NCBI GenBank assembly: GCA_949358305.1
Contig: OX442321.1
Span: 5,605,605 to 5,669,604, forward strand
Length of the DNA stretch: 64,000 nucleotides
From: Strigamia acuminata
Taxonomy: Eukaryota; Arthropoda; Chilopoda; Geophilomorpha; Linotaeniidae
Direction: 5' to 3'
Positions within the stretch are counted from its first letter, which is position 1. Every line of letters begins with the position of its first letter. This document shows positions 1-11,779 of the stretch, piece after piece. The notes beneath the pieces were generated by a model. That model saw only the letters and a list, made by a program, of their open reading frames with translations, did no database searches and had not been told where the DNA came from. Position numbers and translations under genes: made by a program.

Positions 1-43
1 CATTCCTGTAGTAAGCGCGCACATACCCCATTTTGTCTTCCAG

Positions 44-1673
44 AAAGTGTTCAGGAATCTCTAGAACGTCGTTTCGGCCGTAGCGGTGGCCGAATCCCAG
101 TAACGCCGAGCGCGGCATTCCAGAAACGAATATCCGTAAGTGGTTAAAGCGCAGTCATGCGTCATGTGTTTGTTATTTTTTGTTAATTTGCATTTTGGGT
201 TGATTGATTGATGTGCGCCATATTCTATTGCCGGTTTTGTTTCCTCGATGAAGTTGTGGTTGGTTATCTTCAGTCATAACTGTCATTGTTTTTGTTATTT
301 GTATAGAAAGCGTTCAAGAATCACTAGAACGCAGATTTGGTAGGTCTGGAGGTGGTATTCCGATTACAGCCAGCGAGTCTTTTTCGAAACGTATTGCTGT
401 AAGTTTCTCTATCTTGCTGCTATGTTGGGCATCTTATTTTCACTGCAGTTGCAATATTTTCTTTTTATTTCTTTTCATTTTTGTTTATTAGTAATTCTGA
501 ATTTGTCAGGATAAAATTAGATTTTTAGATTTTAGATTTCAACTTCCGCATGATGAAAATGAACTTGAGCACGTTGATAATTGGTGGTTAATCTTTTTAC
601 TTGTGATATGAATGAATGGCATTATGAATAATTTAATATTGGTATTTAACAAAACAAAATATAATTTGAGATTTTTTTTTGAAATTTTGAATTAATTTGG
701 GAAATTTTACTTACATTTTGTCAAAATTTGAGAAATTTGACAGAAATTAAGTCAAAATTTGAGAAATTTGACAGAAATTGAGTCAAAATTTGAGAAATTT
801 GAGAGAAATTAAGTCAAAATTTGAGAAATTTGACAGAAATTAAGTCAAAATTTGAGAAATTTGACAGAAATTAAGTCAAAATTTGAGAAATTTGACAGAA
901 ATGTCGACAAAATTTGAGAAATTTTTGTTGTTTTTGTATAAATTGTTGATTCTGTCTATCTTAATGATGTTTACACGCCATTTTCTGGGTTGTTGCCACA
1001 TTAATCCACTATGAAAAACATACTGTTTTCCCTCCACCCGGAATGGACTCTACTTTAAACCAGTGCTTCTGAAAATTCTGTCCGCAAATAAGTTTGGTAC
1101 AAATAAGTTAGTTATGCAAGTGATTAATTATAAACTAATTATAAACTTAATTTTAATCTCGTACAATCTGAACTGCACAGTATATCGTTGTTAATTTATA
1201 TATCTTTTTTGTTTTTTTAATCAGCGTTATGAATACAAATTAATAGAGTAAATAACAATTTTACTTTTTCGACAAACTTACATGATATTGGCTCAATACA
1301 ACACCATGGTCTTATTTTCGCGTGAAGACGGTAGTTTGAGAAGCACTGCTTTAAACATTGTATCAATTTCCAGAGTACATTCACCCAATTTTATAAACCC
1401 TCAAATAATTTCCCAAATCTCTTACTAGGGCGCATCTGAAAAGGACATTGTCCACTCAGGACTGGATTATTCAATGGAAAGATCTGCACGCGTAAGTCCA
1501 TCAACATTAAACCCAAACAAACAAAAATAAAACGAAAAACGATCCAATTGCAGGCGATAATGCGAACAGCGATGAAATACAACTTAGGCCTCGACCTACG
1601 CACCGCTGCCTACGTAAATTCCATTGAGAAAATTTTCTTAACTTATAGGGAAGCTGGGCTCACCTTTACATAA
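44..1673 (+). CDS. GLUD1/Gdh: Glutamate dehydrogenase, mitochondrial, 3' part with duplicated alternative exon
   Basis: This is the C-terminal part of the hexameric mitochondrial NAD(P)-dependent glutamate dehydrogenase, which interconverts glutamate and 2-oxoglutarate plus ammonia. Exons seen: 44-135 and 307-398 (two versions of the same segment), 1429-1491, and 1554-1673 ending at TAA. The constitutive part reads [21 protein letters not shown], then a stretch ending EAGLTFT, and follows animal GLUD1 to its last residues. The two upstream exons each encode a version of [16 protein letters not shown] and correspond to the descending part of the antenna, the allosteric projection of animal GDH. 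Both are 92 nt, with the same phases (2 nt entering, codon-complete at the end) and GTAAGT donors. Including both or neither would shift the frame, so they should be mutually exclusive. The 5' part lies outside the window. A likely poly(A) signal AATAAA is at 2073-2078. Confidence 0.93.
690..935 (+). repeat. Intronic 31-bp tandem repeat in GDH
   Basis: About six imperfect copies of a 31-bp AT-rich unit (core aaatttgagaaatttgac) lie in the GDH intron that separates the duplicated exons from the constitutive exon. No coding potential. Confidence 0.8.
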
Positions 1674-2133
1674 ATTTGTTTATAAGTTTCCTTCTAGGGA
1701 GTATTGTCAGTAGTTTTAATCATGTGGTAAAAAAAGATTCTCGATGTACAGACTGAAATTAGCAAATAAGCTTGAGATTGACTCGTTGATTGTATGTGAA
1801 ACAACTTATTTTGTAGTCATTTTTTCCCCCGTAGTCAACGGTAGATATTGTCTTTCAACTTGGGAGATTATTCATTGTGAACGTAGATGCTTAAGCAATA
1901 TTAACGGCCTCGAAAAGATGTCTGATAAATCAGTGTTAGTGTCTGACTTTTTCTTCTTTTTCCACCAACAAAACGAACCAGACGGCGAAAGATTTTTAGT
2001 TTTTTAAAATTAAATGTTGGTTAGATTAACGTTTCTTTAATCTGCGGCATGTCAGTTATCTTCAGATGAAAGAATAAAATGAAAAAATTTATTTGGAAAA
2101 ATTTTGTTTATTTTTTATAAACTACACGGTTTT
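1674..2133. other. Convergent 3' intergenic region GDH / uL1m
   Basis: Region between the stop codons of two convergent genes. It contains AATAAA on the plus strand at 2073-2078 for GDH and AATAAA on the minus strand at 2107-2112 for the ribosomal protein gene, so the two 3' ends probably abut or overlap by tens of bases. A short open frame at 1744-2007 has no recognisable features and is taken as 3' UTR. Confidence 0.6.
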
Positions 2134-4104
2134 TTATGCATTTTTCACTTCGATTTCGTCGTCCGAACTCTCGTCTACTGCAGGTATGTATTTGTTGTGT
2201 TGAATTAAGAATTTTTCATCCGTAGGTGGACACGTGAGGAAGAGTAATCTGATGATTGGTGGACCCATTTTGGGTGGTTTTTGCCTGCAAATGTCGTCTA
2301 GGAGAGATGTTAAATTCGCTTCGATTTGGGGTGTGGACATGTTGAGCTTGAAATGCGAGTAAATAATTAATTAAGTGGTTTTTGTTTGTTTTTATTTTTT
2401 TAAATAATACTTTTCCTATGGGGACGTTGAGCCAGGCGTATTGGGGTTCGGGTGGGTTGGATATGACTCGGTATTCGATGCAGTTTGTGAGTTTTTTCAC
2501 CATTGCACCGACGTCGAAGCCTGCCGTTCCTAGATTTGATTGGATTTTTGTTTGAAAAGGGAAGTTTTTGGTTTGTTTGTTTTTTTGGGATATTTTTTCG
2601 TTACCTTTTTTTGGGGCGGGAAATTTTCTGTTTAGGATGCCGCGAATTGGGACGAGTTCAGGTAAAAGGTCGGGGGTTGTGACGCAGTAGTCGAAATCGT
2701 CGTGTGGAACCTCGCCCTTTTTCATCTGTAAAAGAGAAGTTTGAATTTGAGAAATTTTTCGTACATTTTGACAAAATTTCAGAAATGATTAGTAAATTTT
2801 GACAAAATTTAAGAAATAATTAATAAATCTCGACAAAATTTCGACAATTTCAAAAATTTTAAATGAATTGCGACAAAATTTGAGCAATTTTAAATGAATT
2901 GCGACAAAATTTGAGCAATTTTAAATAAATTGCGACAAAATTTGAGCAATTTTAAATAAATTTTCACAAAATTTGAGCAATTTTAAATAAAATTTAAGCA
3001 ATTTTTATAAATTTTGAGCAATTTTTAACAAATTTTGACCAATTTTTAACAAATTTTGACCAATTTTTAACAAATTTTGACCAATTTTTAACAAATTTTG
3101 ACCAATTTTTAACAAATTTTGACCAATTTTTAACAAATTTTGACCAATTTTTAACAAATTTTGACCAATTTTTAACAAATTTTGACCAATTTTTAACAAA
3201 TTTTGACAAATTTCAGAAAAATTTGGACACAATTTATGGCAATCAAATATCATTCAACTTATTATTATTATTCACCATTTTAACGTAATCCGGTTTGACT
3301 ACAAGGTATGCCCCAGCCTTAGTCGCAGCTTCTTCTTCCTCCGGTCGCTAAAAACAACAAAACACATCTCATAACGGAAAATAAATCATTTTAAACGATT
3401 TACCTTACAAATAACCAACACTTTATAAGGTTGGCTGATATTCAACTCGTTCGGGTAATGTACTTTCGACTCAAACTTATCCAAACACTTATTTTGCTGT
3501 TAAAAAATCCAGAAAATAAAAATCAGAAAAAAATCAAAATTAAAGCACACATTCAACGTGCCTTGTTATGCAAACTCATGTCGAGCTCCACAAAAGCATT
3601 AACGATCGCATCGGGATCGTTGTAAATCGATGGATGATGAGACTCCGTGTGCATTTTCATCGCTTCTTCCACAGAATAAGTTTGGAATTTATAGTTTTGA
3701 AAACAAAACACGTTGTCGACCGGATCCTCCATTCGAATCGTTTTATCCAACTTGGAAAGCACGGTCAGAGTTTTCCTGCCATCAAAACACAATTAACTCG
3801 AGTCAAATCGTTGAAGTATTACCCGTGCTCACGATTTGCCCGATTTGGCTATTACACCTTTCTTAATGGGTGTATCGACGGCTCCTTTACCCGATTTGGC
3901 CAATTTTTGGGCCTTGATTGCTTTTACACCTTGTCTTTTTGCGTAATTTCGCTGCTGAATGGATAAATTCAGGTAGAAATTGCTAGCACAAATTATGCTT
4001 CGCGTTTTCACTGCTGAAAACACTAGAAATATAACCAATGGGAATTAAAAACGATGATTTTTGATGATTTTTCGGTGATATTTACAACAACTTATGGCCG
4101 CCAT
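2134..4104 (-). CDS. MRPL1: Large-subunit mitochondrial ribosomal protein uL1m (MRPL1)
   Basis: uL1m builds the L1 stalk of the mitochondrial ribosome. Eight coding exons on the minus strand: 4086-4104, 3833-4022, 3562-3775, 3404-3496, 3276-3347, 2605-2725, 2411-2529 and 2134-2346, giving about 346 residues (human about 325). The start MAAISCLFSAVKTR fits a mitochondrial targeting peptide; start and second exon join in phase. Family landmarks as I remember them: TESHHPSIYNDPDAIVNAFVELDM, here split as HTESHHPSIYNDPDA and VNAFVELDM; then DDFDYCVTTPDLLPELVPIR; then GTAGFDVGAMVKKLTN. The third intron keeps frame only if a GC-AG donor (AAG|GCACGT) is used. The 3276-2726 intron holds a 21-bp repeat array. 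The gene starts head-to-head with the deadenylase gene downstream. Identification rests on remembered orthologues. Confidence 0.88.
2745..3230 (-). repeat. Intronic minisatellite in uL1m gene
   Basis: A tandem array in the uL1m intron. The core at about 3005-3210 is nine or so nearly identical copies of a 21-bp unit (accaatttttaacaaatttt plus g), with more diverged units towards 2745. It gives two apparent protein repeats on the minus strand (SKFVKNW and QNLLKIG) that are frame artefacts of a 21-bp period. Confidence 0.9.
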
Positions 4105-5737
4105 TGATGGAAACTTGAGAAATAAACAAATAAACAAATGAATAGATGGTTTTAAAAATTTAAATTGAATACTACCCGAATACCTTTTTCTTTTCTAAAC
4201 CTCTTAAATATATAAAAATGATGATATATATGAACAAATTGGTATTTTTATGAGTAATGTATTATGTATAGCAGACTACAAAATTATATTCAGTTTCCAG
4301 CCAATTACGACAGGGGGTTGAATCAACTACGCAGTAAATATTTATAAAATATAAATTCAAAAAAGTATTTATATATATGTTTTAGTGAAAATAAATATAA
4401 TTCAAATAAAAAATAAAATAAATGAATGATTAAAGAAAAATGAACGGAGTTGTAGCTCCATTTTTAAAATAAATAAAACTTAATTCTTTCGGGATAGTTT
4501 TGTCACACCGCCATATTTATTTTCCTTGCTGATTATCTCTGGCCTAACAAAACTCGAGCAAAATAGTAAACATATTAAAACTCCAATCGTTTCAACTCGA
4601 TTTCTCCATTCTTCGTTGCAAATGCATAGATGAAGGTGAGATAAAACGATCGCTATGTTGAACCAAACTAAATCGCGAATAAACTTAATGGGAAAAGTGA
4701 AAAAAAAGCTGAAAAATATTTATATCAATTGGAAATTGAAACAAAACTATAAATAACCATTTTTCAGACAACCGAACTATTTTCAATCGACGTTTAACGC
4801 CAATCTCGCGTTACGAGTTAAAAATAACGCAGAAAACTCGAAAAAATTGGTCAAATTTGATGTTGCCATCAAACGTGGCCCAGGTGCAATTAGATATACA
4901 AAATCGAGTGCAAATTTATCCGATTTATTTGTTAAATGGTGTAAAATAGTGTAAAATGAATTGTTTATTTGCAGTTGGCTCGTAAGTATGCTCCAGAATC
5001 CTTCCACACCACGAATGCCTCCGTGGAATCAAACGTCATGTCCTTCACCAGGTAGGCTAAGAAGCTGAACCGACTTGTGTATGAAGTGGATTCTGCAATC
5101 ATCCATAGATATAAGGCTAGACATTTCAAAGTTTGTTTTTCACTTTTTTTATTCTCATTGATAATTTATTTAACCTCATTTCCCCATTTTTTCACTGTGA
5201 ATGCGATTTTTGTTTGGTTTTGTTTGTCGTTTTTCGTTTATAAAATCTGAATTTTCTCATTTTAAATCAGCAAATGTGATTGTTCTTATTGTAAATGCGA
5301 TCTTTCATACGGAAAACATGATTTTTCACACCGGAAACGTGTTTTTTCATACCGAAGCGTGATTTTTCACACAAAAAATGTGAATTATCGCTATAAAAAT
5401 CAGAAAATTTGATTTTTCACACAGAAAATGTGAATTTTCTCACTGAAAATCAGATCGTTTGATTTTGCACGCTAAAAACGTGATTTTTCTCCCACAAAAT
5501 GTCAATTTTCTCATTAAAAATCAAAATTTAATTTTTCTCATTGCAAATGTGATTTTTCACTCCGAAATCGTAATTTTCAACACCGAAATCGTAATTTTTC
5601 CCACCGAAATCGTGATTTTTCACACACAAAACGTGATTTTCCAACCGAAAACGTGATTTTCCATTCTATAAATGTAAAATTCCACCCATCAACACAGACT
5701 AATTTGTATTTACAACAAAAAAACCATTTCAGATTTC
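4105..5737. promoter_or_regulatory. Divergent intergenic region and probable 5' UTR/intron of CNOT6
   Basis: Region between two head-to-head genes. The first CNOT6 coding exon is preceded by a good splice acceptor (ccatttcag, 5724-5732), so at least one untranslated exon should lie here, but I could not place it. From about 5240 to 5690 there is a degenerate tandem repeat of about 21 bp (core cgtgatttttcacac). The rest is AT-rich with no recognised gene. Confidence 0.5.
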
Positions 5738-8700
5738 ATGTCAAGAAGCAACAAAGACAAATATGAGCCACCGAACCCACGACGGGCGCACACAATCATG
5801 TCCCTGGATGACGTGGTGGCTGGGAAAAGATCGCATTGGCCTGAACTCGAAATCACTGGTAACTTCAACCCAAATTACACGAAACAACCAAACCAAAACT
5901 AAACGAAATTTCCACAGGGACAATCCGTAATCTCAGCCCGCAGTTGTGGAGTTTAAATCATCTCACATCCTTGTACCTCAACGATAACAATCTATCCCGC
6001 ATTCCTCCCGACATCGCTCGTCTCACCTCACTAAAGTACCTGGATTTGTCGTGCAATAAGTTGCGTAGCCTGCCGGCCGAGCTCGGCGATTTAGTTCTGC
6101 TCAGGGAGTTGCTGCTAAATAACAACTGCCTTCGTGTATTGCCCTACGAGCTGGGAAAATTATTTCGTTTGAATAATTTAGGCTTAAAAGGCAATCCGCT
6201 ATCACCAGAAATTGTCAATTTATATTCAGAACCGAATGGAACTCTTAAATTATTGTCATATCTATTGGACAATTTGGCTGGTAATGTTTTTATATTGTTT
6301 TTATTTGTTTATTTATTTGGTTTGTTGATTTTTTTTGTTGGTTTTGGTGCAGTGAATGCTTCACAGCCTCCTCAACGACCCTGGGTCGCTCTAGCACAAG
6401 CCGACAGGCACAGACCCGTGTGTATTTTTACAGTAATGTGTTACAATGTGCTTTGTGACAAGTACGCTACTCGACAAATGTACGGATATTGTCCCAATTG
6501 GGCCCTCAATTGGGATTACAGACGGAAGGGGATTATCGACGAAATTAGACAGTATTCCGCTGATATTATTAGTCTTCAGGTAATGACAAAATCAGATTTG
6601 TTTTTTAATTTTTTTAATTTTCTTGATTTTTCTGGAATTTTTATTGAATTTTGCAGGTTTTATTAAATTTTTGCAATTTTTATTGGATTTTTGCAATTTT
6701 TATTGAAATTTTTGTTGAATTTTTGCATTTTTTGTTGAATTTTTGCAGTTTTTGTTGAATTTTTGCAATTTTTGTTCAATTTTGCAATTTTTATTGAATT
6801 TTTGCAATTTTTGTTTAATTTTTGCTGTTTTTATTAAATTTTTGGGATATTTATTGGATTTTTACAATTTTTATTGGATTTTTGCAATATTTATTGAATT
6901 TTTGAAAATTTTGTTAAATTTTAAAATTTCTGTTGAATTTTTGCAATTTTATTGAATTTCTGAAATTTTTATTGTTTTTTTGAAATTTTTATTGTTTTTT
7001 TGAAATTTTTATTGACTTTTTTCAATTATTTTTTAATTTTTATTGAATATTTGCAATTTTTATTGACTTTTTAAATTTTATTCAATTTTTTCAATTTTTA
7101 TTCAATTTTTACAATTTTCATTCAACTTTTACAATTTTCATTCAATTTTTACAATTTTTATTCAATTTTTACAATTTTTATTCAATTTTTACGATTTTCA
7201 TTCATTTTTTTTCCTTTTTCTGCTTTTTCCATTGAAATTTTTCGACATTTTGAATTTTTCTGATTTTTTTTGCTGAATTCATAACTATTTTAAATTTTTC
7301 GAGTGTATTTCAAACTTTATTTTGACTTCCAGGAGATCGAAACGGACCAATTTTACAATTTTTTCCTACCCGAGTTAAAACGCGACGGATTTGACGGTAT
7401 TTTTTCACCCAAATCGCGAGCAAAAACGATGCCCGAAAGCGAGCGGAAATACGTAGACGGCTGCGCCATTTTCTACCGCACCAGCAAGTAAACCCTCACC
7501 AACAACACATCCAACTCGAACCCTCATAAAATAACATTATCATCTCAACAGATTTACTCTTCTCAGTGACCACTTGGTGGAATTCAATCAACTCGCAATG
7601 GCAAACGCTGAAGGCTCCGTCGACATGCTCAATCGCGTCATGACCAAAGACAACATTGGTCTCGCGGCCCTTTTGGAGACGAAAGAGGGCATTTGGGACA
7701 CGGGTAACAAAAACTCAAACTTCCTCCAACATTTCCCACAATTTCTCACTTCGTTTCCGTTTCAGGCGTCGCACCCGAACCGTCCAAGGCCCGACAACCG
7801 TTACTCGTGTGCACGGCGCACATTCACTGGGACCCCGAGTACTGCGACGTCAAACTCATTCAAACGATGATGCTTATGCATGAATTACGCACCATTGTGG
7901 AAGAATCGGGTCGCAAATTCAACCGATGCGGCACTAAACTTGACACTAGCATGACGCCCTTGTTGTTGTGTGGAGATTTTAATTCGTTTCCGAGCTCAGG
8001 TGAATGATTTTTTACGGGGTTTTTAGGCGTGTTTTGCTTGAATTTTTTTTTGTTTTTTAGGCGTGATCGAATTTTTAACGTCGGGTCGAGTCTCCGCTGA
8101 TCATTCCGAGTTCAAGGATTTGGGATATCGAGGTTGTTTGGCCAAATTGAGCAGTTCCGAACGATCGAATGAGTTTTCACATTCTTTTAAGCTGGCACGA
8201 GCATACACGGATGACGTTATGCCATACACGAATTACACGTTAGAGAATTTTATGATTTTCAATTAATTTTCAATTGATTTTCAATGATTTTTCATGATTT
8301 TTAATGGATTTTCAATGATTTTTAATGATTTTTTCATGATTTTTAATGATTTTTTCATGATTTTTAACGATTTTTCGATGATTTTTAACGATTTTTCGAT
8401 GATTTTTAATAATTTTTCAATGATTTTTAACGATTTTTCAATGATTTTCAATTGATTTGCAATGATTTCTATTAATTTTTGATGATTTCTATTAATTTTC
8501 GATGATTTCTATTAATTTTTGATGATTTCTATTAAATTTCAATCATTTCTATTGATGTTTAATGATTTCTGTTGGTTTTCAATGATTTTTATTGATTTTT
8601 AATGATTTTTATTGATTTTCAATGATTTTTATTGATTTTCAATGATTTTTATTGATTATAAATGATTTACATTGATTTTCATTGATTTGTATTGATTTTT

Positions 8701-8968
8701 AATGATTACTAACAATTCTTAATAATTTCTTTTCTGTTTTTTTAGGTTTGATTTTAAAGGTATTATTGATTACGTCTTTTATACGAAGCAATATATGAAC
8801 CCGCTTGGTTTATTGGGCTGCTTGGATCACGAATGGTTTCGTGAACATAAAGTGATTGGTTGTCCTCATCCTCACATTCCATCGGATCATTTTTCTCTTT
8901 TGGTTGAATTCGAGATGTTCGTGCCACTCAATATCCCTCCAACAAGTAACGGACTTGTACGGCGGTAG
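5738..8968 (+). CDS. CNOT6: CCR4-NOT complex deadenylase subunit (CNOT6/twin)
   Basis: Cytoplasmic poly(A)-specific 3' exonuclease of the CCR4-NOT complex. Coding exons 5738-5858, 5918-6280, 6353-6579, 7333-7487, 7552-7703, 7766-7999, 8061-8238 and 8746-8968 join in frame to about 550 residues (human CNOT6 557). The N-terminus contains KYEPPNPRR and SHWPELEITG; then leucine-rich repeats (about residues 50-140) such as LTSLYLNDNNLSRIP; then the endonuclease/exonuclease/phosphatase domain. The expected catalytic positions are present: Asn in MCYNVLCDKYATR, Glu in ISLQEIETDQ, Asp and Asn in LLCGDFNSFPSSG, His in HPHIPSDHFSLL. MLNRVMTKDNIG and TNYTFDFKGIIDY are also typical. The start is the ATG just after a splice acceptor. 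Introns are 59-75 nt except two (753 and 507 nt) filled with tandem repeats. It looks complete and functional. Confidence 0.96.
6590..7210 (+). repeat. Intronic 20-bp degenerate tandem repeat in CNOT6
   Basis: The 753-nt third CNOT6 intron consists largely of degenerate copies of a unit close to 20 bp (attgaatttttgcaattttt). Open frames seen here are repeat artefacts. Confidence 0.85.
8250..8715 (+). repeat. Intronic 20-bp degenerate tandem repeat in last CNOT6 intron
   Basis: Roughly twenty imperfect copies of a unit near aatgatttttattgattttc fill the last CNOT6 intron between the donor at 8239 and the acceptor at 8744-8745. The motif differs from those of the other introns. Confidence 0.85.
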
Positions 8969-10213
8969 CACAAGAAGTTTTAAAACAGAACTCGTAATTT
9001 AAACAAATACGTTTTATGAGGCGAAGAGGCGAATCGGCGGACCAAAGCTCATGATATTTCTCATCGTTTTTCATTTTGTCTTTTTCTTTTATTTTAATTT
9101 AATTTTAATTTTTTTATTTTATTTTAATTTTTGGCTTTTTGTTATTGTAAGAAATCAGTGGCAATGTACAAAAACAATCAAAGTTCAGTTGTGTCTGAGC
9201 TTTTTTTGTTACTGCAGAATAACATATCTTAATGTAATTAATTACATCATGTTTTTATTTTGTTTTGTAATTATTGCAATTAATCCGTCATGTCAAAGTG
9301 TTCAATTTTTATTTTAATTTTTTGGCAAATTTTTTTTTTTTTTTTTTAAATTAAATTTAATTAAATTTATTTTTTTTTTTAAATAGAAAAATTATAATGG
9401 AGCTTTGTTATTTTAACAAAATTTAAACCAAAGTGTAGCATGGCTTAATGACTCGTTAACTTGAAATGTATCGTGGAGTTTTCCTGTCAGAAAAAAAACA
9501 AAATGAAACGAAAAATTATTATTATTATTATTTTTGAGACCATCGAATCAATGTGATATTTAATTTTCTATCTTTTTTTCATTATTATTAGGAAAATATT
9601 TCTATATTATTATTTTTTTGTATTTGTTTATTTGTTTACTATTTATTATTATCATTATTATTGATGTAAAACGCTTTTTTTGACGAATATTTCTGACTCA
9701 GGAACGTTCCGTGCTTTTTATGGTCTTGAAAAATATGCAAATTTCAAGCTGACAGGCTTGCATGACGCCATTGTTACATGAAATTTAAGTCGTAGCTGTG
9801 TAATTTACGTTTGTAAACTCATTTGGTGAAGCTGCTGATTGAATATTTTTAAAAAAAATGAAAAAAGAAATGGAAATGAAAATGAAAAAAATCAAATTGT
9901 AAGTCACTGTCTCACCGCACAACATTGACTTTTATCATTTATATATTTTTTCTTTTTAAACGGTAAAAAAAATGGATCACTGTATTGAAAGGTGAAACAA
10001 TGCTATTTTTTTGTTCCATCTTTGTAAACAGATTGTTTAGTATTTAGAAGATTTGAAAAAAAGAAAGAAAAAAAAACACATTCCTTTATTGGTTCAATCA
10101 TCATTAACATTTCGTTAACAAATTTTTGATGATTAAAAATCCAGAGCAGTGTAAATGAAATAAATGGTTCATTGCCCAATTTTATGTTAAAAGAAAAACA
10201 ACAACAAAATAAT
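8969..10213. other. CNOT6 3' UTR and AT-rich intergenic DNA
   Basis: Very AT-rich DNA downstream of the CNOT6 stop, with poly-T and ATT runs. Short open frames here (for example 9051-9317) are low-complexity and phenylalanine-rich. I see no gene. It ends at the left edge of the DIRS-like element. Confidence 0.6.
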
Positions 10214-10425
10214 ACATTCACTCTTTGTAATCTCCGGCTAAACAGGAGATGGCGCTACTAGTCGGGTTACGTCACTTCCGGTTCTACTAACGGGTTGCGC
10301 GGTCAGGTTCGAATTGCTCTACGAGAAAATTTTCAATAAGTATCGTTTTTTCTACCTTTTTCAAAAGAAATTGTTATATTTTTCGAACCCCTTTGTAATA
10401 TCATTGTTTTTTATAGTTACATAAA

Positions 10426-11779
10426 ATGAATTCCTTCGTTAAGGTTATCGGTTTCCCGATTATTAATGACAATGACGATAATACTGACCACGCGGTCCAA
10501 ACTTTGAACCAACAATCGCCGCTGCCTTCGCCGAGAAGGATGAACCAGCGGCTAGATGTGCTAACCGACGAAATTGCGCGGTTTGATGCAGACTATCGCT
10601 GCAAATCAGATTGCTGCGGGAACGGTCGTCGTTCTTCCGCAGACTGGCGTACTTCCTGTGGCTGGGTCAGGCGCCGTGCCTGAACCGCTGACCACTAACG
10701 TCTTGGCTGGACGTCTTGGCTTTCTAACATGTGTTGGATAAACAGCCGGCGGAAACGGTTGTCGTTTTACCGCAAAGAAACCTTATCGCTACGGACGGAA
10801 CGGTTAATATATCCGTTCCGACTTCCGTAAACGGAACAAAAATTTTTATTTTTTTGAACCCCGTTCTTGCGACTTCCCCTGTCGTCACAGGCGGAGCAGA
10901 TCCCGAGCAGATCCAATAGTCGGGACAAACTGTGTTTTGTACTCCTTTCTGGCGAAATCCCCTGTCGTCACAGGCGGAGCAGATCCAATAGTCTGGACAA
11001 ACTGTGTTTTGTACTCTGTTCTGGCGAAATCCCCTGTCGTCACAGGCGGAGCGGAATGCCCCTGTCGTTACAGGCGGAGCGGAATGCCCCTGTCGTTACA
11101 GGCGGAGCGGAATGCCCCTGTCGTTACAGGCGGAGCGGAATGCCCCTGTCGTTACAGGCGGAGCGGAATGCCCCTGTCGTTACAGGCGGAGCGGAATGCC
11201 CCTGTCGTTACAGGCGGAGCGGAATGCCCCTGTCGTTACAGGCGGAGCGGAATGCCCCTGTCGTTACAGGCGGAGCGGAATGCCCCTGTCGTTACAGGCG
11301 GAACGAATCCAAATATCAGGACAAACTTTGTTTTGAACCTCGTTCTGGCAAAATCCCCTGTCGTCACAGGCGAAGCGGATCCATTAGTCGGGAAAACTTG
11401 TTTTTTAGCCCCGCACTGGCGATTGCCCCTGTTGTTACAGGCGGAACGGATCCAAATATTGGGACAAGCTTTGTTTTTGAACCCCGTCCTTGCGAATACC
11501 CCTGTCGTCGCAGGCGGACCGGTAATTTTATCCGCTTCGGATCCAACCGTAAACGGTACATACGCAGACGGATCGAACAATGTTTCTGATCCCGTCATCC
11601 CGGATAATATGGTTAATTTATCCGTTCCTATTACTGACGAATCGAACATGTTCCGATTCCGTCATCCCAATCTCCCCTGTCGCCCAGTTGTTTCGGCTTG
11701 CGAGTTCTTGAGAGCCACTAGACAGATGGGCGAGCCACTAGACAGATGGGCGGACCACCGCTCGTTGGGGTCACATTGA
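10426..11779 (+). pseudogene. Possible gag-like region of the DIRS element, interrupted
   Basis: An ATG at 10426 opens an 85-residue frame (MNSFVKVIGFPIINDNDDN...) rich in polar residues, placed where DIRS elements carry their first ORF. It stops at 10683 and further frames follow (10731-10919, 10937-11779), the longest running through a tandem repeat that reads PVVTGG. I do not recognise a domain. Whether the region is a broken gag or unrelated repeat-driven sequence cannot be decided here. Confidence 0.4.
10868..11520 (+). repeat. 28-bp hairpin-bearing tandem repeat inside the DIRS element
   Basis: From about 11030 to 11300 there are about ten near-perfect copies of a 28-bp unit containing cccctgtcgttacaggcgg; diverged copies at larger spacing occur on either side. 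Each unit contains CCTGT-CGTT-ACAGG, a 5-bp stem with a 4-nt loop. The array is GC-rich compared with its surroundings. It is readable in more than one frame, so the apparent proteins across it are not good evidence of coding. Confidence 0.88.

Noticed and set aside
2994-3253. Repeat proteins SKFVKNW and QNLLKIG on the minus strand
   Set aside because: Produced by a 21-bp intronic minisatellite inside the uL1m gene.
4783-5007. 74-codon minus-strand frame upstream of CNOT6
   Set aside because: No similarity, no splice context; lies in the divergent promoter region.
5459-5656. Frame with IVIFHTEN-type repeats
   Set aside because: Degenerate 21-bp repeat upstream of CNOT6, with no conserved start.
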